Of a DNA stretch of 64,000 bases, positions 27,002 to 35,696 are shown piece by piece. Source of the stretch: Devosia soli. GTDB lineage: Bacteria; Pseudomonadota; Alphaproteobacteria; Rhizobiales; Devosiaceae. How positions within the stretch are numbered: position 1 is the stretch's first letter; every line of letters starts with the position of its first letter. Position numbers and translations under genes: made by a program. Under the pieces are notes generated by a model. The model saw only the letters and a list, made by a program, of their open reading frames with translations, searched no databases and was not told the origin of the DNA. The stretch lies in assembly GCF_000970455.1 (NCBI RefSeq), contig NZ_LAJG01000048.1:248001-312000 (forward strand). Reading direction: 5' to 3'.

Positions 27002-29164
27002 ATGACCGATATCTCGTCCTCTCCGTCTCGCTTCAGCTTCAAGCCACCATCCGTCAAGACGGTGCTCGACACGCTGCGTTCGGGCGATATCGCCCTTGCC
27101 TCCGGCGTCATGGGTCTGATCGTCATCCTGATCGTGCCGCTGCCGGCGCTGATGGTCGACGCGCTGCTTGCCATCTCAATCGTCTTCTCGGTGATGATCC
27201 TGATGACGGCGCTCTTCATCCAGAAGCCGCTCGAATTCTCGTCCTTCCCGACGGTGCTGCTGATCGCCACCATGCTGCGTCTCGGCATGAACCTTGCGAC
27301 CACGCGACTGATCCTATCCGAGGGTCACAATGGTTCTGCTGCAGCCGGTCACGTCATCGAGGCCTTTGGCAACTTCGTGACGCGCGGCAATTTCGTCATC
27401 GGGATCGTGATCTTCATTATCCTCGTGATCGTGAACTTCATCGTCATCACCAAGGGCTCCGGCCGCATCGCCGAAGTCGCGGCGCGTTTCTCCCTGGACG
27501 CCATGCCCGGCAAGCAGATGGCCATCGACGCCGACCTTTCTGCGGGCCTGATCGACGAAGACACGGCCAAGAAGCGCCGCGCCGAGCTCGAAGGCGAAAG
27601 CGCCTTTTTCGGTAACATGGACGGTGCGTCCAAATTCGTGCGCGGCGACGCCATTGCCGGTCTCATCATCACCTTCATCAACGTCTCGGCCGGCATGGCC
27701 ATCGGCATCTTCCAGGAAGGGCTATCGGCCGGTGAAGCCGGCCAGGTCTATACGCTCCTGACCATCGGCGACGGCCTCGTCTCGCAGATCCCTGCGCTGA
27801 TCGTTTCAACCGCTGCCGGTATCCTCGTGTCGAAGTCGGGTGTGACCGGTTCGGCCGACAAGGCGCTGACCAGCCAGTTCGGCGGCTATCCCAAGGCGCT
27901 TGGCATGGCATCAGCCGTTATGGCCGCCCTCGCGCTGCTGCCGGGCATGCCGCTCATCCCCTTCATGGCGCTGTCCGGCGGTGTCGGCTATGCCGCTTAC
28001 CGTGCCTCAAAGAGCAAGACTGTCCGCGAGGTGGCCGAACGTGCCAAGGCCGTGGCCGATGCGGCAACCAAGGGCGCCGGCGGTGTTCCTGGCCAGTCGG
28101 CTGCTCCCGGCGCCCCAGCGGGTGAGCCGCCAATCAGCGATAGCCTCAAGATCGACGATCTCAAGCTCGAACTCGGCTATGGGCTTTTGGGCCTCGTCAA
28201 GGAAGACGAAAACGGCACCGATCGCCTCACCGAGCAGATCAAGGCTCTGCGCCGTCAGTTGGCCCTTGAACTCGGCTTCGTCATGCCGCCGGTCCGCATT
28301 CTCGACAACATGCAGCTCGAGCCCAACGACTATAAGGTTCGGATCAAGGAAGTCGAAGCCGCCCACGGCCAGATCCACGCCAATCTACTGATGGTCATGG
28401 ATCCCTATGGGAACCCGATTGACCTGCCGGGCCACCAGACGACCGAGCCGACCTTTGGCCTTCCTGCGACCTGGATCGACCCGGCACTGCGCGATGAAGC
28501 CGAGCTTCGCGGTCTCTCGATCATCGATCCCTCGACTGTTATCTCGACCCACCTGACAGAAGTGCTCAAGGCCAACGTGGCCGAGCTCCTGAGCTATGCG
28601 AACGTGCAGAGCCTCTTGTCTGGCCTGCCCAAGGATCAGCAAAAGCTCGTCGAAGACATCATCCCGAGTCAGATCTCGGTTTCCGGCGTGCAGCGTGTAC
28701 TGCAGGCGCTACTGACCGAACGCATCTCGATCCGCGATCTTTCGACGATCCTCGAAGGCATTGCCGAAGTTGCCGGCCCCGGCCGCTCCATCCAGGCGAT
28801 CACGGAGCACGTGCGCTCGCGCTTGGCCCGCCAGATTTGCGCCGCCAATCTCGGCCCGGATGGTAACCTGCCGCTCCTCACCCTGTCGGGCCAGTGGGAG
28901 CGCGATTTCGCTGAAGCGATGGTTGGCGAGGGCGAACACCGCCACCTTGCCATGGCGCCGAGCCGCTTGCAGCAGTTCATCTCCGCTGTCGGCCAGGGTT
29001 TTGAGCGCGCCGCCCAGCAGGGCGAACTGCCGGTAATGATTACCTCGCCGTCGATCCGTCCGCATGTCCGCGCCATCATAGAGCGCTTCCGCCCCCAGAC
29101 GGTTGTCATGAGCCAGAACGAAGTTCATCCTCGCGTCCGCCTAAAGACCGTCGGCAGCATCTGA
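27002..29164 (+). CDS. flhA: Flagellar biosynthesis protein FlhA
   Basis: Export-gate membrane protein, 720 residues. The N-terminal half carries about eight membrane helices with the FHIPEP-family core (LLIATMLRLGMNLATTRLILSEGH, then GRIAEVAARFSLDAMPGKQMAIDADL). After about 345 comes the cytoplasmic nonamer-forming domain with LKIDDLKLELGYGLL, FVMPPVRILDNMQLEPNDY and SIRDLSTILEGIAE. It follows flbD by 68 bp with a hairpin between; it may share the fliF transcript or have its own promoter. Confidence 0.96.
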   Translation: MTDISSSPSRFSFKPPSVKTVLDTLRSGDIALASGVMGLIVILIVPLPALMVDALLAISIVFSVMILMTALFIQKPLEFSSFPTVLLIATMLRLGMNLATTRLILSEGHNGSAAAGHVIEAFGNFVTRGNFVIGIVIFIILVIVNFIVITKGSGRIAEVAARFSLDAMPGKQMAIDADLSAGLIDEDTAKKRRAELEGESAFFGNMDGASKFVRGDAIAGLIITFINVSAGMAIGIFQEGLSAGEAGQVYTLLTIGDGLVSQIPALIVSTAAGILVSKSGVTGSADKALTSQFGGYPKALGMASAVMAALALLPGMPLIPFMALSGGVGYAAYRASKSKTVREVAERAKAVADAATKGAGGVPGQSAAPGAPAGEPPISDSLKIDDLKLELGYGLLGLVKEDENGTDRLTEQIKALRRQLALELGFVMPPVRILDNMQLEPNDYKVRIKEVEAAHGQIHANLLMVMDPYGNPIDLPGHQTTEPTFGLPATWIDPALRDEAELRGLSIIDPSTVISTHLTEVLKANVAELLSYANVQSLLSGLPKDQQKLVEDIIPSQISVSGVQRVLQALLTERISIRDLSTILEGIAEVAGPGRSIQAITEHVRSRLARQICAANLGPDGNLPLLTLSGQWERDFAEAMVGEGEHRHLAMAPSRLQQFISAVGQGFERAAQQGELPVMITSPSIRPHVRAIIERFRPQTVVMSQNEVHPRVRLKTVGSI

Positions 29165-29179
29165 GGTGCTCTCACAAAA

Positions 29180-29212
29180 GAAAAAGGCGGAGCCACAGCT
29201 CCGCCTCTCTTA
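29180..29212. terminator. Bidirectional terminator between flhA and DUF2934 gene
   Basis: Stem GGCGGAGC/GCTCCGCC (29186-29193 with 29198-29205), loop CACA. AAAAGAAAAA lies on the left and TCTCTTATTT on the right, so it can serve both converging genes. Confidence 0.85.
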
Positions 29213-29404
29213 TTTCGTCATGCCACCGGGGATAAGGGGCGGCAAGTCGAGGATTGAGGCCTCGGCGGAGGTATCGACCTCATCTTCCTCCGCCAGTTCC
29301 CGCTCCGCCTGATACCAGAATTCCTGCTCGCGGCCTTCCGGCTCACCGGCGTCGATCCAGAGCTGATAGGCCCGATCACGCACCTTATGTTCGTCATAGT
29401 CCAT
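29210..29404 (-). CDS. DUF2934 small protein
   Basis: A 64-residue acidic protein. The DUF2934 signature is clear: VRDRAYQLWIDAGEPEGREQEFWYQAERELAEE. Function unknown; members are small, soluble and often in tandem. A second copy follows upstream at 29480. ATG 29404 begins the MDYDEHKVRDRA sequence. Confidence 0.85.
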   Translation of the reverse strand: MDYDEHKVRDRAYQLWIDAGEPEGREQEFWYQAERELAEEDEVDTSAEASILDLPPLIPGGMTK

Positions 29405-29479
29405 GGCTTCCTCCTCTGCCGTCGACTTGATTAACGCCAGTAGGCAAAGGACGGTTGCTGGAGAGAAAAACTCGGACGA

Positions 29480-29692
29480 TCAGCCCCGCGTGACTTTTTG
29501 GGTCAGCGAGAGTTCACTGGGATCGGCGTTATAGCTCTCGTCCGTATGGGCCGAGACGCTCGCGTCATCACCGTCTGCACTGAGGCTCTTCTCAGCTTCT
29601 AGCCAGAATTCGAGATCGCGGCCCGTGGGCTCGCCAGCTTGCTTCCAGAGCCAGTGCGCGCGTTCGCGAATGCTGTTTTCGTTGATGTCCAT
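29480..29692 (-). CDS. DUF2934 small protein (second copy)
   Basis: A 70-residue paralogue of the preceding gene: IRERAHWLWKQAGEPTGRDLEFWLEAEKSL, then a Ser/Asp-rich tail. The ORF can be read back to 29827, but the sequence before MDIN is unlike the family, so I place the start at ATG 29692. It is divergent from the zinc-ribbon peptidase gene. Function unknown. Confidence 0.82.
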   Translation of the reverse strand: MDINENSIRERAHWLWKQAGEPTGRDLEFWLEAEKSLSADGDDASVSAHTDESYNADPSELSLTQKVTRG

Positions 29693-29827
29693 GGCGACAG
29701 TCCTCTTCGATTGGTCCGCTTCCAGCGCCCGAACGCAGCAACCTTCCAACAGCGACGGGATGAATTTGGACAACGCCGGAACGGCCAGACGGATGCGGCA
29801 TTGTTCCGACGCGACTGCGAGGGCCAA

Positions 29828-30919
29828 ATGCAGCTATTTTCCTGCGATCACTGCGGCAATACCGTCTATTTCGAGAACAATCGCTGCGAACATTGCGGTC
29901 ATGCCCTAGGCTATCTCCCGCAATACAATGCCATGGTTTCGCTTGACGAGAGCGATGGCGCATGGGTTGCCCCTGCCCTGCCCGGCTCTGCTTACGTCTA
30001 TTGCGATAATGCGCGCCACGGCGCCTGCAACTGGCTGATCAAGGCCGAGCCCGGCGGACCGATATTTTGCGCTGCCTGCGCTCACAACGAAACCATTCCG
30101 CCACTTGATGACCCCACCAATCTGGCGCGCTGGCAGACCATCGAACGCGCCAAAAAGCGCTTGATGTACTCGCTGATCCGCCTTGGACTACCGATCGAGA
30201 CGCGTATCGAAAACCCAGATCACGGCCTCGCCTTCAGGTTTCTTGCTGATAACGACAACGCCCCGCGCGTGATGACCGGCCACGAAAACGGCATCATCAC
30301 CATTGCCCTTGCCGAAGCCGACGACGCCGAGCGGGAACGGCGGCGGACCAATATGGGCGAGCCCTATCGCACGCTCCTCGGCCATTTCCGGCACGAAATC
30401 GGTCATCACTATTGGGACCTGTTGGTCCGCGACAAAGCCCCACTCGATCGTTATCGCCAGGTTTTCGGCGATGAGCGCGCCGATTATGGCGAAGCGCTCA
30501 AGGCCTATTATGCCAATGGCGCACCCATGGGCTGGCACCAGAGTTTCATCAGCGCCTACGCGACCTCGCACCCCTGGGAGGATTTCGCGGAAACCTTCGC
30601 GCATTATTTGCATATCACCGACACCGTCGAAATGGCGGCGGCCTTCGGAATTCGCGCCCGCCCAAAGACAGGCGATGAAAGCCTGGCGCTGCCCCCGGTG
30701 CGCTTCGACCCCTATATGGCGCCGGACATGACCGACATCATCGACAACTGGGTGCCGCTCTCGCTGCTGCTCAACAACCTCAACCGGGCGATGGGCCAGA
30801 CCGACGCCTATCCGTTCGTGCTCACCCCGCCCGTCATGGAAAAGCTTGCCTTCATCAATGACCTTGTCCATCAGGCCCCGGCGCTCGAGCATCTGGCGGC
30901 CCTCGATCAGGTCGAATAA
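29828..30919 (+). CDS. Zinc-ribbon putative metallopeptidase
   Basis: A 363-residue cytosolic protein. The N-terminal zinc ribbon has CDHCGN and CEHCGH (residues 5-26), with a further CNW...FCAACAH region. The catalytic motif HFRHEIGHHYWDLLV gives an HExxH zinc site, and a downstream E lies in SHPWEDFAETFAHYLH. This pairing belongs to the family annotated as putative zinc-binding peptidases with a zinc-ribbon head; no substrate is known to me. ATG 29828 follows GAGGG; upstream in-frame codons from 29639 are antisense to the DUF2934 gene. Confidence 0.85.
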   Translation: MQLFSCDHCGNTVYFENNRCEHCGHALGYLPQYNAMVSLDESDGAWVAPALPGSAYVYCDNARHGACNWLIKAEPGGPIFCAACAHNETIPPLDDPTNLARWQTIERAKKRLMYSLIRLGLPIETRIENPDHGLAFRFLADNDNAPRVMTGHENGIITIALAEADDAERERRRTNMGEPYRTLLGHFRHEIGHHYWDLLVRDKAPLDRYRQVFGDERADYGEALKAYYANGAPMGWHQSFISAYATSHPWEDFAETFAHYLHITDTVEMAAAFGIRARPKTGDESLALPPVRFDPYMAPDMTDIIDNWVPLSLLLNNLNRAMGQTDAYPFVLTPPVMEKLAFINDLVHQAPALEHLAALDQVE

Positions 30920-30989
30920 AGCTGCCACTTGAGACGCTCCGCCTGGCTGGCGCTTCCAGTCATGAAAGCCAGCTGCTAAACCCAGGTCC

Positions 30990-31448
30990 ATGTCCGACAT
31001 CGCCATTCTCACTGCCCCGGTCTTTTCCACCCTTGCCAACGCTGCCTTCGCGGTGCGGCGCGAGGTTTTCGTCTGGGAACAGAAAGTGCCGCAGGAAGAA
31101 GAGCTCGATCATTACGACCTGACGGCCATCCACTATGTCGCGATCTCCGAAGGCGACGTCGTCGGCACCTTGCGGCTCATAGACATGCCCGAACACACAA
31201 AGATCGGCCGCGTTGCGGTGCGTCAGGCCTGGCGCGGACGTGGCATTGCCCGAAAGCTCATCGAAAAGGCCATGGCCGACAAGCGCGCCTCGGGCAAGAA
31301 CCGCTTCTACCTCACTGCCCAGAGCGACAAGCTGGCGCTCTATGAAAAGCTCGGTTTCGTTGCCTTCGGCCCGGAATTCATCGACGGCGGCATGCCGCAC
31401 CGGGCCATGCGCGACTACGACAAGGCCACCGCAACCTTACTCGATTAA
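30990..31448 (+). CDS. GNAT family N-acetyltransferase
   Basis: A 152-residue acetyl-CoA-dependent transferase. The ElaA-like start FAVRREVFVWEQKVPQEEELD leads to the acetyl-CoA site RVAVRQAWRGRGIARKLIEKA (motif RxxGxG/A as RGRGIA) and the C-terminal YEKLGFVAFGPEF.DGGMPHRAM. Acceptor unknown. It is 70 bp after the peptidase gene, possibly co-transcribed. Confidence 0.9.
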   Translation: MSDIAILTAPVFSTLANAAFAVRREVFVWEQKVPQEEELDHYDLTAIHYVAISEGDVVGTLRLIDMPEHTKIGRVAVRQAWRGRGIARKLIEKAMADKRASGKNRFYLTAQSDKLALYEKLGFVAFGPEFIDGGMPHRAMRDYDKATATLLD

Positions 31449-31499
31449 GTCAAATTTAACGCATTAACCCGGGTGGGCGACTCCTGCCCTCAAACCTGC

Positions 31500-31656
31500 G
31501 TTATTGTGGCGTTGTCGCTCGAAGAGCGCGTCCTGCCGAGCGAGCCCTCGTGGTGCGGTGCTGGGCAAGAACGCGAAATTCTTGTCTTTCGCAGGACGCG
31601 ACCAACCGCCAGGGAGGCGGAAAGGGCCGGCACCGCTTTGCGGGAGCCGGCCTTTT
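31500..31656 (+). ncRNA. Candidate structured small RNA with intrinsic terminator
   Basis: The 355-bp gap between the GNAT and PRC-barrel genes holds nested stems. A perfect 10-bp stem pairs CGCGTCCTGC (31527-31536) with GCAGGACGCG (31591-31600). It encloses CGAG/CTCG (31537-31550) and an 8-bp hairpin ending CAAGAA-CGCGAAA-TTCTTG (31564-31586). After it comes CCGCC-AGGGA-GGCGG (31606-31620) and a strong terminator at 31624-31656. The 5' end is a guess. Size and shape would suit 6S RNA or a regulatory small RNA, but I recognise no family. Confidence 0.6.
31624..31656 (+). terminator. Intrinsic terminator of the small RNA candidate
   Basis: Stem GGCCGGC/GCCGGCC (31625-31631 with 31646-31652), inner CCGC/GCGG, then TTTT. 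Confidence 0.8.
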
Positions 31657-31803
31657 CAATGGTTCCAGGCTAGTCAGAAAAATTGGTTCGGAACGGCTCG
31701 CGCGGTTGTGACGTTGTCACCTGCATAATGGGCCACACAGTACGCGACCGGCAAGTTTTGCACCGTGTGGCCCTGTTCAACAAATGAACCATTGGAGCCT
31801 ACA

Positions 31804-32514
31804 ATGATCCGCACGCTTTTGACTACTACGGCCGTTGCCGTGCTCATGGGTACCGCTGCTATCGCTCAGACCACTCCTGCGCCGACCGATGCGCCAGCAA
31901 CAACGACCGAAACCCCGGCAATGACGACAGAGACGCCAGCTGCTCCTGCTGCAGCACCGGCCGATGTCAATGCCGCTCCGGTTGAATCGGGCGCCATGGA
32001 AGAGACCGACGTCAACGAGCCGTGGGATATGTCCAAAGGCTATGTCGCTGCCGACACAGACAATCTCGGCACGCGCCTGATCGGTCAGCCGGTTTATTCG
32101 AGCGCCGGTGACGATGCCGAAGAGATCGGTTCGATCAACGACCTCGTCTTCTCCGAAGGCGGCCAGATCGAAGCAGTGGTGATCGGCGTCGGCGGCTTCC
32201 TCGGCATCGGCGAAAAGAACGTCGCCGTTGATTTCAATTCGCTTGAATTCACCCTTGCTGCCGACAACACCGAACGCTGGGTCCTCCCGACCACCGCGGA
32301 CGCTCTGACTGCTGCACCAGACTTTGTCTGGGAAGAAGACGAACCGGCTGATGCCGACGATGCCATGGCTCCCGCCGCCGGCACCGGCGACGCAATGGCC
32401 CCTGCTGCTGGCACGGGCGACGCAATGGCCCCTGCCGCTGGCACCGGCGACGCAATGGCCCCTGCTGCTGGCACGGGCGACGCGATGGCCCCGGCTGCAG
32501 CGCCCGCTCAGTAA
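31804..32514 (+). CDS. Exported PRC-barrel protein with C-terminal decapeptide repeats
   Basis: A 236-residue protein. The signal peptide MIRTLLTTTAVAVLMGTAAIAQ leads to a Thr/Pro/Ala-rich linker and a PRC-barrel domain (about 80-150: LIGQPVYSSAGDDAEEIGSINDLVF, GGFLGIGEKNVAVDFNSLE). The C-terminus has four exact AMAPAAGTGD repeats plus a variant. PRC-barrels are small beta folds found in envelope and RNA-processing proteins. Such exported forms are common in this order, role unknown. ATG 31804 gives the signal peptide. Confidence 0.85.
   Translation: MIRTLLTTTAVAVLMGTAAIAQTTPAPTDAPATTTETPAMTTETPAAPAAAPADVNAAPVESGAMEETDVNEPWDMSKGYVAADTDNLGTRLIGQPVYSSAGDDAEEIGSINDLVFSEGGQIEAVVIGVGGFLGIGEKNVAVDFNSLEFTLAADNTERWVLPTTADALTAAPDFVWEEDEPADADDAMAPAAGTGDAMAPAAGTGDAMAPAAGTGDAMAPAAGTGDAMAPAAAPAQ
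32362..32511 (+). repeat. 30-bp tandem repeat coding AMAPAAGTGD
   Basis: Four in-frame 30-bp units (32362-32391, 32392-32421, 32422-32451, 32452-32481) and a diverged fifth (32482-32511). Units 2 and 4 are identical, which points to recent slippage or recombination. Confidence 0.9.
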
Positions 32515-32558
32515 TTTTTCCCCACGGCCTCTTGCTCACTGGAGGTTCGTTGGAAAGG

Positions 32559-32586
32559 AAAAGGCCCGCTTCGGCGGGCCTTTTTT
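32559..32586 (+). terminator. Intrinsic terminator after the PRC-barrel gene
   Basis: AAGGCCCGC-TTCG-GCGGGCCTT stem (32561-32582) followed by T6. Confidence 0.93.
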
Positions 32587-32611
32587 ATTGATCCAAGACT
32601 GGCCTAAGGCG

Positions 32612-33025
32612 CTAGCGGTTACGGAAGCGCTGGCGAGCGATCTCATCGAATTCGGCCTGCTCGATCTTGTTCTGCTCTTCCTTTTCGCGCTGATGTTCGC
32701 GCTGGTCGAGCAGTTCGACCTTTTTGAGATCTTCGAGCGCCTCGGCGAGCTGATCCTGGGCCGCCTCGAGCTTGCTGCGCATGTCGTTGGCAGAAGCGAG
32801 AAGATTATCGCGGCGCTGCAAGGCAGCCTTGGCGAAGGTTGAATAGGCAAAATGGGCGACATCGGAAATGCCGGTCTTGGTCTGCTCGATCTCGATCTGC
32901 TGATCGAGTTCGGCTGCCATGCGCTCGAAGTCCGCGATCATCATCTCGATCTGCATGACCTGCCGGCGCTTTTCGTCGACATTGAACTTCTTGAGCCTGA
33001 TGAGGCTCTCACTGCGCGATTTCAA
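32612..33025 (-). CDS. fliJ: Flagellar export protein FliJ
   Basis: A 137-residue, wholly helical coiled-coil protein that works with FliI and FlhA in the export apparatus. It starts MKSRSESLIRLKKFNVDEKRRQ, the typical FliJ N-terminus, and has a charged Glu/Gln/Lys/Arg heptad pattern throughout. It lies 64 bp after fliI on the same strand, the usual order. Confidence 0.88.
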   Translation of the reverse strand: MKSRSESLIRLKKFNVDEKRRQVMQIEMMIADFERMAAELDQQIEIEQTKTGISDVAHFAYSTFAKAALQRRDNLLASANDMRSKLEAAQDQLAEALEDLKKVELLDQREHQREKEEQNKIEQAEFDEIARQRFRNR

Positions 33026-33089
33026 GACCTGTACTCCTTACACACCAAGCCAGTTCCGGAGGGTCTCACCGAGCCCGCCCTTTTGGACC

Positions 33090-34412
33090 TCACGCATCCG
33101 CTTCGGCGATGATTTCCGCAAGGCGCCTGTAGCCCTCGGCGATCGTCGACGTTTCTTCCCGCTGCTGGTTCAAAAACCCTTCCAGCTTCGGGTTGACGGC
33201 GATGGCGCGGTCCACGTTCGGATCTGACCCTTTGCGGTATGCCCCCAGCCGGATCAGCTCCTCCATGTCCGAAAAGATGGACATGAGTTCTCTCGCCCTT
33301 GCCAGCACCGGCCTGAAATCGGTCGGTACGCACCCTGGCATGGTGCGGGAGATGGACCGGAGCACGTTGACGGCGGGATAACGCCCCCGCTCGGCAATGC
33401 CGCGCTCCATCACGATGTGCCCATCGAGAATGCCCCGCACGGCATCCGCAATCGGCTCATTGTGATCATCACCTTCCACCAAAACGGTAAATAGTCCGGT
33501 AATGGAGCCGGTCGTAGGGGTACCGGGACCGGCTCTTTCGAGCAATCGTGGCAATTCCGTGAAAACTGTCGGTGGATAACCCTTGGCCGTTGGTGGTTCG
33601 CCGATCGAAAGTCCGATCTCGCGCTGGGCCATGGCAAAGCGTGTCAGCGAGTCCATCATGCATAGGACGCGCAAGCCTTCGTCGCGCAGATATTCCGACA
33701 GCGCGAGAGAGATATAGGCCGCCTGGCGCCGCATCAGTGCAGCTTCATCCGAGGTTGCGACGACGACGATGGCGCGCTTGAGCCCCTCTTCGCCGAGATA
33801 CTCCTGGATGAACTCGTGAACCTCGCGTCCCCGCTCGCCGATGAGCCCGATGACGGACACATCGACATTGGTATTGCGCGCCAGCATCGACATCAGGACC
33901 GACTTGCCAACCCCCGAGCCCGCAAAGATGCCCATGCGCTGGCCTTCGCACAGGGTCGTAAAGGTGTTGAGCGTGCGCACGCCCAGATCAAGCGGCGCGC
34001 CGACGCGAACCCTGTCATGAGCGGCAAGCGGGGATTGTCGCAGGGGATAAGACTTGGCGCCGCGCGGCAGCGGTCCCATGCCGTCGATCGGCTCGCCATT
34101 GGCATTGATGACGCGCCCGAGCCAAGCCATCGAAGGGCTGACCGAACCGTCATGGCGCTTGAACACCGCCTTGCAGCCGAGACGAACGCCACCGAGTTCA
34201 CCGAATGGCAGGCACAGCGCATGGCCATCGCGAAATCCGATGATTTCGGCCGCAAGGTTCTTTCCGTCGCTGCCTTCGATGATGACGCGGCCACCGACAC
34301 GCAATTCGCGCACCGGGCCGACGACTTCGATAAGCAGGCCTTGGACGGATTTGACGCGGCCGAAGACCTCGACATCGTCAATCGCATCGATCGCGGCAAC
34401 TAGCGCCTTCAT
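33090..34412 (-). CDS. fliI: Flagellum-specific ATP synthase FliI
   Basis: Hexameric ATPase powering flagellar export, 440 residues. Walker [12 protein letters not shown], Walker [15 protein letters not shown], and [16 protein letters not shown] and [19 protein letters not shown] motifs are all typical. ATG 34412 ([11 protein letters not shown]) gives normal length; the ORF extends to 34544 but that part overlaps a CtrA box. Heads fliI-fliJ, away from ctrA. Confidence 0.94.
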   Translation of the reverse strand: MKALVAAIDAIDDVEVFGRVKSVQGLLIEVVGPVRELRVGGRVIIEGSDGKNLAAEIIGFRDGHALCLPFGELGGVRLGCKAVFKRHDGSVSPSMAWLGRVINANGEPIDGMGPLPRGAKSYPLRQSPLAAHDRVRVGAPLDLGVRTLNTFTTLCEGQRMGIFAGSGVGKSVLMSMLARNTNVDVSVIGLIGERGREVHEFIQEYLGEEGLKRAIVVVATSDEAALMRRQAAYISLALSEYLRDEGLRVLCMMDSLTRFAMAQREIGLSIGEPPTAKGYPPTVFTELPRLLERAGPGTPTTGSITGLFTVLVEGDDHNEPIADAVRGILDGHIVMERGIAERGRYPAVNVLRSISRTMPGCVPTDFRPVLARARELMSIFSDMEELIRLGAYRKGSDPNVDRAIAVNPKLEGFLNQQREETSTIAEGYRRLAEIIAEADA

Positions 34413-34461
34413 TCGGGTCTGACGAGCTCCAGCGGATAGAACATGGTTTACGCAGCTCCTC

Positions 34462-34604
34462 GAATCGACCGCGCTCCGAATCGGAAGATAACCGAACATT
34501 AACCGAATTTCGCTATTGGCTGAGCGATTGGGCTGCTGGCCCACGCGGCCTCGTTTTGCCGCAAAAAACCCTCAAGAGTGACCAATGCGTGAGTCTCTTG
34601 AATC
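34462..34604. promoter_or_regulatory. Four GANTC (CcrM) sites in the ctrA-fliI control region
   Basis: GAATC at 34462, GAATC at 34478, GAGTC at 34591 and GAATC at 34600 in a 143-bp span. CcrM methylates GANTC in alphaproteobacteria, and the Caulobacter ctrA P1 promoter is repressed by full methylation. The role here is inferred. Confidence 0.55.
34487..34502 (-). promoter_or_regulatory. CtrA box upstream of fliI
   Basis: On the minus strand TTAA-TGTTCGG-TTATC matches TTAA-N7-TTAAC with one mismatch, about 75 bp before the fliI start. Confidence 0.55.
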
Positions 34605-34841
34605 GCCTATAGGCACTTCTTAACGTGTTACCTTAAGAAATTTTCACGCATTTTAATTTGCATTTTCAATGACTTAAACTTAAATGACCCTAACGTCGTT
34701 TGCGTATTGCCGAAGCGAATTAAACTTTGTTAACTATTTGAGCTTAGGCTTCAGTCATATCCAGTAGGGTTGGAGCGTGGTGGTCGGACTTGTCATCCCA
34801 CCACGCAGGTTCCAGCAGGAACGAATGACAAGGGGAATATA
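34505..34841. promoter_or_regulatory. Long AT-rich leader of ctrA
   Basis: This stretch (part of a 429-bp gene-free gap) is far more AT-rich than its surroundings and holds repeated TTAA motifs (34620, 34633, 34653, 34674, 34680, 34720, 34730). None has the exact N7 spacing of a full CtrA box, although autoregulation would be expected. No small ORF or hairpin terminator was seen. Confidence 0.5.
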
Positions 34842-35549
34842 ATGCGGGTACTCCTCATTGAGGACGATAGCGCCACGGCGCAGAGCATCGAACTGATGCT
34901 CAAGTCCGAAAGCTTCAACGTCTATACCACCGATCTCGGTGAAGAAGGCGTCGATCTCGGCAAGCTCTACGACTACGATATTATTCTGCTTGACCTTAAC
35001 CTGCCCGACATGAGCGGCTACGAGGTTTTGCGGACCCTGCGCGTCGCCAAGGTGCAGACGCCGATCCTGATCCTTTCCGGTCTGGCCGGTATCGAGGACA
35101 AGGTTCGCGGTCTCGGCTTCGGTGCCGACGACTACATGACCAAACCTTTCCACAAAGACGAACTCGTGGCCCGCATCCACGCCATCGTCCGTCGTTCCAA
35201 GGGCCATGCCCAGTCGGTCATTTCGACGGGCGACCTGATGGTCAACCTCGACACCAAGACCGTCGAAGTCCAGGGCGCTCGCGTTCACCTGACGGGCAAG
35301 GAATACCAGATGCTGGAGCTGCTTTCGCTCCGCAAGGGCACAACCCTCACAAAGGAAATGTTCCTCAACCACCTCTATGGTGGCATGGACGAGCCCGAGC
35401 TCAAGATCATCGACGTGTTCATCTGCAAGCTGCGCAAGAAGCTTTCCGTTGCGACCGGCGGCAAGAACTACATCGAGACCGTCTGGGGCCGCGGCTATGT
35501 GCTGCGCGAGCCCGATGAGGCCGATGTCTACAGCGAGAACGTCGCCTAA
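34842..35549 (+). CDS. ctrA: Cell-cycle response regulator CtrA
   Basis: Master OmpR-type regulator of alphaproteobacterial cell cycle and motility, 235 residues. The receiver has the acidic pair EDD (7-9), phosphoacceptor D51 in [14 protein letters not shown] and K in [10 protein letters not shown]. The winged-helix domain shows the near-invariant CtrA stretch [17 protein letters not shown] and [12 protein letters not shown]...[15 protein letters not shown] 34842 follows AAGGGGA; the ORF extension to 34770 is not coding. The C-terminus is NVA, where Caulobacter has AA for ClpXP. Phosphate should come through ChpT (38369) and output be checked by SciP (20639). Confidence 0.97.
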   Translation: MRVLLIEDDSATAQSIELMLKSESFNVYTTDLGEEGVDLGKLYDYDIILLDLNLPDMSGYEVLRTLRVAKVQTPILILSGLAGIEDKVRGLGFGADDYMTKPFHKDELVARIHAIVRRSKGHAQSVISTGDLMVNLDTKTVEVQGARVHLTGKEYQMLELLSLRKGTTLTKEMFLNHLYGGMDEPELKIIDVFICKLRKKLSVATGGKNYIETVWGRGYVLREPDEADVYSENVA

Positions 35550-35578
35550 GCGTCCGCAACGCATCAGCGTCAGTCCTT

Positions 35579-35605
35579 CAAAGCCCCGCCCGAAGCGGGG
35601 CTTTT
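35579..35605 (+). terminator. Intrinsic terminator after ctrA
   Basis: GCCCCGC-CCGAA-GCGGGGC (35583-35601) followed by TTTTCTTTT. Confidence 0.92.
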
Positions 35606-35696
35606 CTTTTGCGCCGAAAAAATTCTGCGCACTGTGTCGACCGGGCCTACGCTCATCCGTCGTCTCATCGAAAGCGCCTCACCAAGCGCGCTACCG

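Noticed and set aside
31473..31673. 66-residue ORF in the gap before the PRC-barrel gene
   Set aside because: No ribosome site, no family pattern, and it runs through the terminator and nested stems of the RNA candidate.
34505..34841. CtrA autoregulation boxes in the ctrA leader
   Set aside because: Many TTAA motifs are present, but none pair at the exact N7 spacing (observed N6 and N9), so I did not call a full site.
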